The notes under the pieces were generated by a model. That model had not been told where the DNA came from. It searched no databases and saw nothing but the letters and a program-made list of their open reading frames with translations. The position numbers were made by a program, and so were the translations under genes. This document shows, piece after piece, positions 42,108-50,666 of a DNA stretch of 64,000 bases. How positions within the stretch are numbered: the first letter of the stretch is position 1; every line of letters starts with the position of its first letter. The DNA is from Pseudomonas fluorescens (GTDB lineage Bacteria > Pseudomonadota > Gammaproteobacteria > Pseudomonadales > Pseudomonadaceae), in contig NZ_CP012831.1 of NCBI RefSeq assembly GCF_001307275.1, forward strand, positions 6,998,501 through 7,062,500, written 5' to 3'.

Positions 42108-43226
42108 TCAGCGCGGCTGAAGACGCAGCAGTTTGCCATCCTGTTCGTCGGTGAGCACGTAGAGCAGGCCGTCAGGGCCCTGCCTGACATCCCGAACGCG
42201 GGCATGCCCGTCCTCCAGCAACTTGTGCTCGGCCACGACCTTACCGTCTTTCAGTTCGATACGGTCGAGGTAACCGAACTTGAGCGAACCGACGAAGAGA
42301 TTGCCCTTCCATGCCGGCCCATAACGGTCGCTAGTCAGGAAGGCCATGCCGGACGGCGCGATCGAGGGCACCCAATAATGCAGCGGCTGCTCCATGCCGT
42401 CCTTGGCGGTCAGGCCGTCGCCAATCTTCCCGCCGCCATAGTTTTCGCCGTAGGTTATGACCGGCCAACCGTAGTTGCGACCCGCCAGCGGAACGTTGAT
42501 CTCGTCGCCGCCCTGCGGACCGTGATCGTTCATCCAGAGGCGGCCGTCCGGACCGAGCGTAGCGCCCTGGCTATTGCGATGGCCATAGCTCCAGATCTCT
42601 GGCAAGGCACCGGGGCGGCCGACGAAAGGGTTGTCGGTCGGCACCACGCCGTCCTTCTGGATGCGCACCACTTTGCCCAAGTGGTTATCGAGCTCCTGCG
42701 CATCCTCCTTCCGGCTGTAACGCTCCCCCAACGTGACGAAAAGCGTCCCGTCCTTCGCCTCGACGATGCGGCAGCCGAAATGCGCGGAGCTGCTCACTTT
42801 CGGTCGCTGACTGAAAATCACCTGCAGGTTGTCGAGACGCACCATGTTGCTCGACAGCGTCGCGCGTGCCACTGCCGTGCTATTGCCCGCGCCACCAGCA
42901 GCCGGTTCGGAAAAGCAGAAGTAGACCATGCGATTCACGTCGAAAGCACTGTCGGTCACCACATCCAGCAGCCCGCCCTGCCCGCCTGCCGCGATCGCCG
43001 GCAGCCCCTCAACCGGCGGGCCGATGCTCCCATCGGCACCAACCACCCGAAGCCGTCCCGGCCGTTCTGTCACCAAGTAGCGATGTGCCGGCAGAAAGGC
43101 CACTGCCCAGGGATTCTCTAATCCGGTTGCCACCCGCTCAGCCCGCACCTCGGCGGCCAGCGCGCTGGCAGCAAAACCCATGGCAAGAAATGCTGGGACC
43201 AGAACCCACTCAAGTTTCAGATTCAT
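42108..43226 (-). CDS. Periplasmic PQQ-type sugar dehydrogenase (soluble GDH/Asd family)
   Basis: The 372-residue protein starts with a signal peptide (MNLKLEWVLVPAFLAMGFAA...ALA, cut near residue 25). A six-bladed propeller of the soluble glucose/aldose sugar dehydrogenase family follows: VATGLENPWAVAFLPAHRYL, then TERPGRLRVVG, GGQGGLLDVVTDSAFDVN, WSYGHRNSQGATLGPDGRLW, NDHGPQGGDEINVPLAGRNY and GWPVITYGENYGGG. The HRN-QG and HGPQGGDE motifs are the usual PQQ and metal-site segments. It would oxidise an aldose sugar in the periplasm and feed electrons to the respiratory chain. No PQQ biosynthesis genes are in the window. It is the first clear gene after the tRNA scar and stands alone. Confidence 0.88.
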   Translation of the reverse strand: MNLKLEWVLVPAFLAMGFAASALAAEVRAERVATGLENPWAVAFLPAHRYLVTERPGRLRVVGADGSIGPPVEGLPAIAAGGQGGLLDVVTDSAFDVNRMVYFCFSEPAAGGAGNSTAVARATLSSNMVRLDNLQVIFSQRPKVSSSAHFGCRIVEAKDGTLFVTLGERYSRKEDAQELDNHLGKVVRIQKDGVVPTDNPFVGRPGALPEIWSYGHRNSQGATLGPDGRLWMNDHGPQGGDEINVPLAGRNYGWPVITYGENYGGGKIGDGLTAKDGMEQPLHYWVPSIAPSGMAFLTSDRYGPAWKGNLFVGSLKFGYLDRIELKDGKVVAEHKLLEDGHARVRDVRQGPDGLLYVLTDEQDGKLLRLQPR

Positions 43227-43640
43227 GTCTGTTCCAATAGTTGATTTGACAGCCGCTAGCACACCCTACGAAGAAAGATATAAATTAGTAAATCTGTGCG
43301 CTACGCATGTGCATCCAGATATTTCTCTGCTTTTGCGATCCCGTTAATGCGCCGAAGTTTCTGCATCGTGAAGACGCCCCCCTGCGTCCGAACGCCAATG
43401 GCGGGAGGCTTCGACGCCAGGTGTTTAGGCACGGCGCCTCAAGTCGGCGGCTCGCTGAACTTGGCGACGAACGTCTCTATGAAGCTCGGTGATCCGGCGA
43501 GGGTCAGCGTCACTTCGTGCCAGCCTCCCAGCTCGACGGTCACTGCAGGTCGTGGTCCCACACTACACGCCCACTGAGGTATTTCATCTCGCCCCACCGA
43601 GAACGCGTGCGCCACCGCGCCCGTGGTAACGGAGCCTGCG
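43227..43640. other. Gap with a short minus-strand frame of unknown origin
   Basis: Between the sugar dehydrogenase start and the cytochrome b561 stop, the minus strand has an open frame from about 43650 to a stop at 43439. It reads ...VGRDEIPQWACSVGPRPAVT, then VELGGWHEVTLTLAGSPSFI and ETFVAKFSEPPT. The beta-rich end looks protein-like, but I do not recognise it and see no start or ribosome-binding site. It may be a remnant or a small gene continuing the cytochrome operon. Nothing else was seen. Confidence 0.35.
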
Positions 43641-44219
43641 TCAGTCAGCGCACTTGGTCACGACCCTGCCGTCGACCGACGGATGTACCGGGAATGGCGC
43701 CATGGCCTCGAACACGCCGTCGCGTCGCACCAGCGCGTGGAACAGAGCGGCCCCGAGGTGCAGCAGGATCAGCGCGAAGAAGCAGAACGAGAGGAACTTA
43801 TGAGCGTTCCACAGCCGGCTGTGCAGGCCGGCGTCGGGCGACACGATGGCGGGCAGATGCAGCCCGGCGACGAGCACCGGGTAGTCCGCCGCCGACAACA
43901 TGGCCCAACCAAGCAAGGGCATCGCGAGCATCAGCACATAGAACGCGACATGCGAGAGTTTGGCGGCGAGCTTCATCGGCTCGGGCATGTCACGCGGCAA
44001 CGGCGGCGCACCAAGGCGCCAGCGGACGATCAGACGCAGCACCGCGAGCACGAGGATCGCAATACCCAACGGCTTGTGGATCGAGACCAGCATCAAGTAC
44101 GCGGGCGTGATCGTCGAGACCATGCCGACGCCGATGAACAGCATCGCGAGGATGCAGATCGCCATGCCCCAATGAAGCGCCCGCTGCAACGGCGCGAATT
44201 GCTGGTTGACTTGGCTCAT
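43641..44219 (-). CDS. Cytochrome b561
   Basis: The 192-residue membrane protein is a bacterial cytochrome b561. It has four hydrophobic helices (AICILAMLFIGVGMV; KPLGIAILVLAVLRLIVRW; HVAFYVLMLAMPLLGWAML; FCFFALILLHLGAALFHAL) with the paired heme histidines in LQRALHW, SIHKPLG, LSHVAFY and LHLGAALFHALV. It would move electrons between the quinone pool and periplasmic partners. Its ATG overlaps the stop of the catalase-like peroxidase gene (ATGA), so the two are made together and probably work together. Pairing with a periplasmic, membrane-anchored peroxidase is a recurring arrangement. Confidence 0.92.
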   Translation of the reverse strand: MSQVNQQFAPLQRALHWGMAICILAMLFIGVGMVSTITPAYLMLVSIHKPLGIAILVLAVLRLIVRWRLGAPPLPRDMPEPMKLAAKLSHVAFYVLMLAMPLLGWAMLSAADYPVLVAGLHLPAIVSPDAGLHSRLWNAHKFLSFCFFALILLHLGAALFHALVRRDGVFEAMAPFPVHPSVDGRVVTKCAD

Positions 44220-45298
44220 GGCTTGGCTCCGGCGGTGGTGGTGGTGATGATGGACGGGGTGCGCGGATAGTCTTTTTCTTCGGCGGTCCGGCGGTTGTAC
44301 GAGACCGAATAAGCGGCCGAACGTGCGGCGGGGAAAGGGTCGTCGGATGTGCGCATGCCAGCCGGCAGCACGGTGGGATCGAAGTTGATGTCGCGGCATG
44401 AGCCATCGGCCTCGGGCTCAATCTTCGTCACCGACAGGGTGCCGACGCCGACGCTGCGGCGATCTTCCGGCCAAGCCTTGCTCGGGTCGGAGGTCGGGTC
44501 GCCCGGGCCGGCGACCATGACCGTCATAGCCCAGCGCTGCGTAGCCTTCGCGACGCGCTCGGTGATGTCGGCCAGCAGGAAATCGGGCTCGCGCTTCTTG
44601 AGTTCGTCGCTCGAGACCGGCACAGGTATGGCGGCCGGCTTAAAGGACCAGCGCACGGCTTGGTCTTGGCCCTGCGCGTTAGTGAAGACGAAGCTGTTGA
44701 TGCCGTTGTAGCGGTCTTCGGCGTACGAGCTGGTGAACGGCGCGCTGCCAGCCCACTGGCTAAACGCGCCGATCTCGGGGTGCGCAGTGGCGAAGTTCTT
44801 CAACGCATCCGGATGGCTCTTGTCGGCGGAAGCCACCTGCAAATCGTAGAAAGCCTGCGGCGTCGCGACCGGGAAGAACGGCGCATTGATCATCGCGGAG
44901 CGCCACTCCTGGCCGTCGGGCGTTCGGATGCGCAGGCTCAGGGAGCGCACGCGCGCCGTGCCATCGGGCGCTTTGAGGTCGGGCGAGGCGAGATTGAAGC
45001 GGCCGGTCACGGGATAGGTGCCGGCGGCGAACATCTGTGCCTTGGACAAATCGCTGCCCGCGCCGTTGGCCTCGAAGGTACCGGTGAAGCAGATACCCTT
45101 GGCATGGGCGCGGCGGAAACCGAGAGCCGGTCCGGCGGGCGGCGCCAGCACCTCGACGATCTTGGTCGGCGTGAGGCGCGCGGGTGTCAACCAACCGGCT
45201 GTGTATGCGAACGCGGCGCCGACGGCGACAACCACCGCCGCGATCAGTACGAGCGGCCCTAGAAAAGACTTATTGGAGTGAGGATGTCGCTCGTTCAT
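44216..45298 (-). CDS. Catalase-family peroxidase (SrpA-like), membrane-anchored
   Basis: The 360-residue protein begins MNERHPHSNK, then a single hydrophobic helix (FLGPLVLIAAVVVAVGAAFA, about residues 12-32), so it is anchored in the inner membrane and faces the periplasm. The rest is the small catalase-related fold: RRAHAKGICFTGTFEANG holds the distal histidine, FNLASPDLK and RSLSLRIRTPDGQEW form the barrel, and AAYSVSYNRRT near the C terminus includes the candidate heme-ligand tyrosine. Such proteins are peroxidases more than true catalases and are much shorter than KatA. The start at 45298 follows GGAAG. It is coupled to cytochrome b561, a plausible source of reducing electrons. Confidence 0.9.
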   Translation of the reverse strand: MNERHPHSNKSFLGPLVLIAAVVVAVGAAFAYTAGWLTPARLTPTKIVEVLAPPAGPALGFRRAHAKGICFTGTFEANGAGSDLSKAQMFAAGTYPVTGRFNLASPDLKAPDGTARVRSLSLRIRTPDGQEWRSAMINAPFFPVATPQAFYDLQVASADKSHPDALKNFATAHPEIGAFSQWAGSAPFTSSYAEDRYNGINSFVFTNAQGQDQAVRWSFKPAAIPVPVSSDELKKREPDFLLADITERVAKATQRWAMTVMVAGPGDPTSDPSKAWPEDRRSVGVGTLSVTKIEPEADGSCRDINFDPTVLPAGMRTSDDPFPAARSAAYSVSYNRRTAEEKDYPRTPSIITTTTAGAKP

Positions 45299-46811
45299 CG
45301 AAATTTCTTCCGGAGTGCGGGGTGGAGAGTTCTGTAACGAATTTAACGCTTTACTCAAAACCTTGTGCGAAGTCGCTACGGCGCTGAAGACTTCTATACG
45401 CACCGACCAGCAACGTTACGTTGCCGCCGGCCGCGCGGCGAAGAAGCAGTACAAGTGGCGACGATCCTATTCCCCCAAGCAAAACTGCACAGCGAGGTGA
45501 TGGTGAATCTGCATCCGGGCTCCAGAGTGATGCTCTGCGACGCGTTTTGTCTGCCCCCTCAACGGGGTGCCGGCTTCTTTGATTTCTACCGTGCCGACCT
45601 GGAAGTACGCTGGCCGGAGATAAGCTTGGCGCTTAATGGGCAAGATATACTGCGGCATATGCCGGGTGTCAGTCATGCCTTCCAAGCGCTGGCGACGTTT
45701 ATGCTCGTAGATCAGGGCTTGCCTGTCGAAGCGCCGAAAAGTGCCTGCGCATGCCCTTCCCCACTCATCCCGGTCTGGGGGTCAGCGCATTGCCCAACGA
45801 TTGCGGGGCAGCAATCACTCTCTTATCGTTAATCTAAAGTTCCATAACTCTCTAGCCATCTTGGCTCTAAAAAGCACTATTAACGGCGCATCGCGTAATG
45901 GCTACCTATACATGGTTTGAAAATATCACGAGCTTAGTGGGCTCAATCATGCAGCCACGTGCTAGGCCCTATGAATAAAAGCACGCAATGCAAGAAATCA
46001 CCGCGCTTCGATGGCACATCAACACAGTGATTTAGTGCCCGCTCAACTACGAGCGAGCACGACTCACAACTAAGCAACATGCTTGAGACGATTACCGTTA
46101 CCGATTCAGGGCTTGCATTTTTTCTTTTGGAAAAACCTGCCAGCCCACAATCTGGATGAAGTATTACTGTTCGGCCAGCGGCTAATTTTTCAAATGGTCT
46201 CTTGCCCCTACAGACCTGAAGAACGGGTTTAGAAGCAGCTTCCGCAGGAAGCGCCGGAACGGAAACAGAGGTTGTGATCTCTCTTTCGACGCAGCCCAAC
46301 AAGCCTTGACCAAACAAGCTTTCACGTCCGTTAAGCCTGGCGGATGTCCTCTACAAGGTCTCCTCCATCGCCTGTCCCAGACCGAGTCACTCGAATCGGC
46401 GACCAACGCAGCCTGCGGCGGGTTTTCCGCCGGTCATATAGCAAGGCTGAGCTGATGCAGGCGGACCGAATACTTCCATGTACGGGACTCGATGATCAAT
46501 GGTCATCGCAGCGTGGTGATATGTCATTCGAACAAGCATGAATTCATCGGGATAGGTTTCCATTTCGAACCGCCTGGGACTTGGGGGCGCGATTATCCAA
46601 TAGCGTGCATAGATGCTTGCAATTTCATGGGATGTTTTGGGGCAGGGACTGGCATACATTAGTTGGCAAAGCCAATCCCGACGCGCGACGCCATTTGCGA
46701 AACGAATATTCCTCATGAAAAGTCTATGACGCCTACGCCGACGACAAGCCCTGCTGCTCGACGGGTATTCAGGCTGGCAGGAACAATCTCAACTACATGT
46801 AAGGCAAGCAC
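45299..46811. other. 1.5-kb region without a confident gene
   Basis: Short frames occur on both strands (for example minus 45467-45685, 45943-46317 and 46387-46716), but none shows a family motif or a good ribosome-binding site. G+C drops between about 45840 and 46200. This looks like decayed or non-coding DNA between two transferred gene groups. No insertion-sequence ends, tRNA or repeats were recognised. Confidence 0.45.
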
Positions 46812-47786
46812 ATGCAACTGACACAGGAATGGGACAAGACTTTCGCCAAGAGCGACAAGGTGGACCATAAGAAGATCACCTTCACGAACCGCTATGGCAT
46901 CACCCTGGCGGGCGACCTGTACCAACCGAAGAGCGCCAGCGCAAAGCTGGCAGCTATTGTCGTCTGTGGCCCGTTCGGCGCGGTAAAGGAGCAGTCCTCC
47001 GGGCTCTATGCGCAAACCATGGCCGAGCGCGGCTTTGTCACGCTGGCCTTCGATGCATCCTACACCGGGGAAAGCAGCGGTGAGCCGCGCAACGTCGCCT
47101 CACCAGACATCAACACCGAGGACGTAAGCGCGGCAGTTGATGCTCTCAGCCTGCAACCCTCCGTTGATCGCGAACGGATTGGCGTCATCGGCATCTGCGG
47201 TTGGGGTGGCATGGCGCTGAATGCCGTGGCCTTGGATAAGCGCGTCAAGGCGGTTGTCGCCAGCACCATGTACGACATGACCCGCGTCATGTCCAAGGGC
47301 TACAACGATAGCGTAACCCTCGAACAGCGCACGCAAGGGCTCGAACAACTGAGCGCACAACGTTGGGTCGACGCGGAAAATGGTGCCCCTGCTTACCAGC
47401 CCCCCTACAACGAACTGAGGGGTGGTGAAGCGCAGTTCATGGTCGATTATCACGATTACTACAGCACGACCCGCGGACACCATCCGCGCGCGGTCAACTC
47501 GGGCAACTCCTGGACGGTCACTACACCGCTGTCGTTCATGAACATGCCGATCCTGACCTACATCGCGGAAATTTCTCCACGCCCGGTCCTGTTCATCCAT
47601 GGTGAAAACGCCCACTCGCGCTACTTCAGCGAAACCGCCTACGCGGCCGCGGCGCAGCCAAAAGAGCTGATGATCATTCCAGAGGCCAGCCACACCGATC
47701 TGTACGATCGTGTGGACGTGATTCCTTTCGACAAGCTGACGACCTTCTTCACGCAGCACCTGGCCACGGCGGCAGGCGCCGCTTGA
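46812..47786 (+). CDS. Alpha/beta hydrolase with cysteine nucleophile (YcjY/DLH-like)
   Basis: The 324-residue cytoplasmic protein has the alpha/beta-hydrolase fold: LAGDLYQPKSAS, AIVVCGPFGAVKEQ, FVTLAFDASYTGESSGEP, the nucleophile elbow GICGWGG (Cys129), and FIHGENAHSRYFSE with a candidate acid residue. The histidine lies in PEASHTDLYD near residue 295. The nucleophile is Cys where esterases have Ser in G-x-S-x-G; dienelactone hydrolase and some YcjY-type proteins show the same change. It is first in a run of plus-strand genes with a cyclophilin-like protein, an SDR and an aldo/keto reductase. Such sets are often found near redox-stress or quinone-related loci. The substrate is unknown. Confidence 0.82.
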   Translation: MQLTQEWDKTFAKSDKVDHKKITFTNRYGITLAGDLYQPKSASAKLAAIVVCGPFGAVKEQSSGLYAQTMAERGFVTLAFDASYTGESSGEPRNVASPDINTEDVSAAVDALSLQPSVDRERIGVIGICGWGGMALNAVALDKRVKAVVASTMYDMTRVMSKGYNDSVTLEQRTQGLEQLSAQRWVDAENGAPAYQPPYNELRGGEAQFMVDYHDYYSTTRGHHPRAVNSGNSWTVTTPLSFMNMPILTYIAEISPRPVLFIHGENAHSRYFSETAYAAAAQPKELMIIPEASHTDLYDRVDVIPFDKLTTFFTQHLATAAGAA

Positions 47787-48042
47787 CGCATTGAAGCGGC
47801 CGCATCCTGGCGAGCGAAATGCCACGATGCGGCTGAACTGGCTGGCGCGCCCTACGGTATGGACTCATGCCACTCAACACTTCTGACTTTCCAGTGGGGA
47901 TCGCAACCAGAACTGGCAATAGACCACTCGCTGAGGGGCATTAGCGCCATATTGCTGCGCGAATTCGCGCTCGAAACCTACGAGTTCACGTGCAGGCGCG
48001 GCAACGCGTCTGGCCCATTTTCCGCATTGCAAGGAGAACAAC

Positions 48043-48606
48043 ATGCAGAGCAAACACGTTGACGTCGGTGCAGGCGGCACTCTCTCCTCTCTTGGCGCTG
48101 CAAGCCGTAGGCATTCCTGGCACCGGCGGGCCATGCGACAGCTTGGAATGCCGCTGGTTCTCCTTGCACTGTGCAGCGGCCATCCCGCCCACGCCGCCAG
48201 CACTGCGCTGCCCGTGGCCGCGGAGCAGGATGTCACTCAAGCACCCAATAAATCGGATGAATCACGCCTGTGGATGACCGTCGGGGAACGTCGCTTCGCC
48301 ATCACCCTTGCCAACAACGAGGCCACTCGCGCATTCGCTGCCACGCTGCCGCTGACACTGGACATGGAGGACCTCCACGGAAACGAGAAGAAAAAAGAAC
48401 TGCCTGAAGCGCTGCCCACCAGTGAGAGCCGGCCCGGCACGATCCGCAACGGAGACCTTATGCTTTGGGGATCGCGCACCGTGGTCATCTTTTACAAGAC
48501 CTTCGACTCAGCTTACTCATACACCCGTCTGGGCCGCGTGGACGATCCGACTGGCCTGGCCCAAGCGCTCGGCAGTGGCGATGTTCGGGTGATGTTTTCC
48601 CAATAG
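48043..48606 (+). CDS. Exported cyclophilin-like fold protein
   Basis: The 187-residue protein starts at an ATG preceded by AAGGAGA. Its N-terminal leader is unusually long and basic before the hydrophobic core MRQLGMPLVLLALCSGHPAHA, so cleavage would be near residue 52. The mature part is the small cyclophilin-like beta-barrel: WMTVGERRFAITLANNEATR, FAATLPLTLDMEDLHGNEKK, PGTIRNGDLMLWGSRTVVIF and YTRLGRVDDPTGLAQALGSG (the family ending). It is not a proline isomerase by sequence; the family's function is unknown. Location is probably periplasmic. A start at 48133 would give a standard signal peptide, but its ribosome-binding site is poor. Confidence 0.8.
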   Translation: MQSKHVDVGAGGTLSSLGAASRRHSWHRRAMRQLGMPLVLLALCSGHPAHAASTALPVAAEQDVTQAPNKSDESRLWMTVGERRFAITLANNEATRAFAATLPLTLDMEDLHGNEKKKELPEALPTSESRPGTIRNGDLMLWGSRTVVIFYKTFDSAYSYTRLGRVDDPTGLAQALGSGDVRVMFSQ

Positions 48607-48713
48607 CAGCGTGCGCTGACAAAGTAGTCCCCACGCGCTCAACACCGACCTGAAATACCGCGTCATCGTCTGCTGCATCTCCTTCGCAGCCCGAATCCAG
48701 AGAGAGAGAGATC

Positions 48714-49457
48714 ATGATCAAAGACAAAGTAGTCATCATTACCGGCGCATCGTCCGGAATCGGCGAGGCAACCGCCAAGCTGCTCGCGAGCAAGGGCGCA
48801 AAAATCGTGCTCGGCGCCCGTCGAGAAGACAAGCTCAAGCAGATCGCGGACGAGATTCTCCTGAACGGAGGCCAAGTGGTCTATCAAGCGCTGGACGTGA
48901 CCAAGCAAGAGGACAACAACAGCATCGTCCGCCTGGCCAAAGAAAGGTTCGGTCGCGTGGACGTGATTTTCCTGAATGCAGGGCTGATGCCAAACTCCCC
49001 CCTGTCCGCACTGAAGACCGAAGACTGGCACCAAATGATAGATGTCAACGTCAAGGGCGTTTTGAATGGTGTGGCAGCGGTGCTACCCGAGTTCCTGGCA
49101 CAGAAGGCTGGGCACGTCATCACTACCTCGTCGGTGGCGGGACTAAAGGCCTATCCGGGCGGCGCCGTCTATGGCGGGACGAAGTGGTTCGTTCGCGACT
49201 TCATGGAGGTGCTGCGCATGGAATCCGCCATGGAAGGCAATAACATCCGCACCGCGACGATCTACCCGGCCGCCGTCAAGACGGAACTGCTGGCGACGAT
49301 CAGCGATAAGCTGGCGCTTGACCAGATGCAGGACATCTATGACAAGTACGGCATTTCTCCAGACCGAATCGCCAACATCGTCGCCTTCGCGATCGACCAG
49401 CCCGATGACACGACAATCAACGAGTTCACAGTTGGCCCTGCGAACCAGCCTTGGTGA
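48714..49457 (+). CDS. Short-chain dehydrogenase/reductase
   Basis: The 247-residue SDR has the NAD(P) motif TGASSGIGEATAKLLASKG (residues 10-28), the NAG-type strand FLNAGLMP, the catalytic serine in TTSSVAGLK and the Tyr-Lys pair in YGGTKWFV. The arginine in GARREDK after the second strand favours NADP. The length and ending (INEFTVGPANQPW) match the YdfG/NADP-dependent clade common beside aldo/keto reductases. The run of GA repeats before the ATG acts as ribosome-binding site. The next gene encodes an aldo/keto reductase 59 bp later, so both may reduce the same carbonyl pool. The specific substrate is unknown. Confidence 0.9.
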   Translation: MIKDKVVIITGASSGIGEATAKLLASKGAKIVLGARREDKLKQIADEILLNGGQVVYQALDVTKQEDNNSIVRLAKERFGRVDVIFLNAGLMPNSPLSALKTEDWHQMIDVNVKGVLNGVAAVLPEFLAQKAGHVITTSSVAGLKAYPGGAVYGGTKWFVRDFMEVLRMESAMEGNNIRTATIYPAAVKTELLATISDKLALDQMQDIYDKYGISPDRIANIVAFAIDQPDDTTINEFTVGPANQPW

Positions 49458-49516
49458 GTGCATTGCATTCACGCAAGGCGTCCGACAGCCCACCACTGTC
49501 CTGACAAGGAGCTTTC

Positions 49517-50467
49517 ATGAAGACCGTACCACTAGGATCAACCGACACTCGGGTTCCCAACGTCGTCGCGGGCATGATGCGCATCGCCGGCAGCACCGAT
49601 GACCAGATCCGCGCGCTCTACACCGCGGCGCGCGAATCGGGCATCAATTTTTTCGATCACGCCGACCTCTACGGATTCAACCATCCCGACGGTGGCCCGC
49701 ACTTGTGCGAACGCCGGTTCGGCGAGGCGCTGCGACTCAGCAGCGCCGAGCGCGAGCAGATCTTCCTCCAGTCCAAAACCAGTATTGTCGCCGACCCGTG
49801 GCACTACGATCAGTCCTATGAGCACATCGTGGCGTCGGCCGAGAGGTCGCTGAAAGCGCTCGGTAGCGACTATCTGGATGTGCTACTGCTGCACCGGCCC
49901 GACGCACTCGTGGAACCGGAAGAAGTCGCCCGCGCCTTCGACCATCTGGAGTCCACCGGAAAGGTCCGCGCATTCGGAGTTTCCAACCATACGCCCCGTC
50001 AAATCGATCTGCTCAAAACCGCCGTGACCCAACCGATCCTGGCCAACCAGGTCCAGCTTTCGGTGACGCATTCGACGATCGTCGCCCAGGGCCTGTCGTC
50101 GAACATGACCGGATTCGACGACTCAATTACTCGTGACGGTGGCGGCATTGTCGACTACGCGAGGATCAACAAAATCACGCTGCAGGCGTGGTCTCCATTT
50201 CAGAAAGCCTTTCAGGATGGGGTGTTCTTCGACTCTCCCGACTATCCGGAACTTAACGCTGAACTCAAACGACTCGCTGCACAGTACGACGTCACTCCGA
50301 CCGCGATCGCTACAGCCTGGATCACCCGTCATCCCGCCGGCATCCAAGTCGTACTGGGTACCACGAGACCCGAGCGCCTAGTCGAGGCAGCCGCGGGCTC
50401 GAATATTCCGCTCACCCGCCCCGAATGGTACGGGCTTATCCGAGCGGCAGGTCACAACGTTCCCTGA
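49517..50467 (+). CDS. Aldo/keto reductase (YdhF-like)
   Basis: The 316-residue protein has the AKR catalytic features: the aspartate and tyrosine in FFDHADLYG (about residues 47-55), the lysine in LQSKTSI, and the histidine in LLLHRPDAL. Later segments RAFGVSNHTPRQIDLLK and QAWSPFQKAFQDGVF are typical of the AKR11/YdhF clade. AAGGAGC precedes the ATG. It probably reduces aldehydes or ketones with NADPH. It closes the plus-strand set that began with the hydrolase at 46812. Nothing clear lies between it and the convergent cytochrome gene, where the 199-bp gap has no obvious terminator. Confidence 0.9.
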   Translation: MKTVPLGSTDTRVPNVVAGMMRIAGSTDDQIRALYTAARESGINFFDHADLYGFNHPDGGPHLCERRFGEALRLSSAEREQIFLQSKTSIVADPWHYDQSYEHIVASAERSLKALGSDYLDVLLLHRPDALVEPEEVARAFDHLESTGKVRAFGVSNHTPRQIDLLKTAVTQPILANQVQLSVTHSTIVAQGLSSNMTGFDDSITRDGGGIVDYARINKITLQAWSPFQKAFQDGVFFDSPDYPELNAELKRLAAQYDVTPTAIATAWITRHPAGIQVVLGTTRPERLVEAAAGSNIPLTRPEWYGLIRAAGHNVP

Positions 50468-50666
50468 ACGCACCCGGACGTCGAAAGTGGCGCCTGTCCC
50501 TCTGATTACTAGCCCCACAACGGCGTTAACACCAGAGCTCTGCTTGGATCATGCACGCCGAAGCGTAATGATCGAAAACAAGGACCACCTCTTCACGAAC
50601 CACTTCTCCCCGACGGGGACTCCTTGTGTATGGCGAGGGCCTTGGCCAAGCCCTCACCATACTCTC

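Noticed and set aside
44216..45298. Typical monofunctional catalase
   Set aside because: At 360 residues with a membrane anchor it is the shorter SrpA-type peroxidase form.
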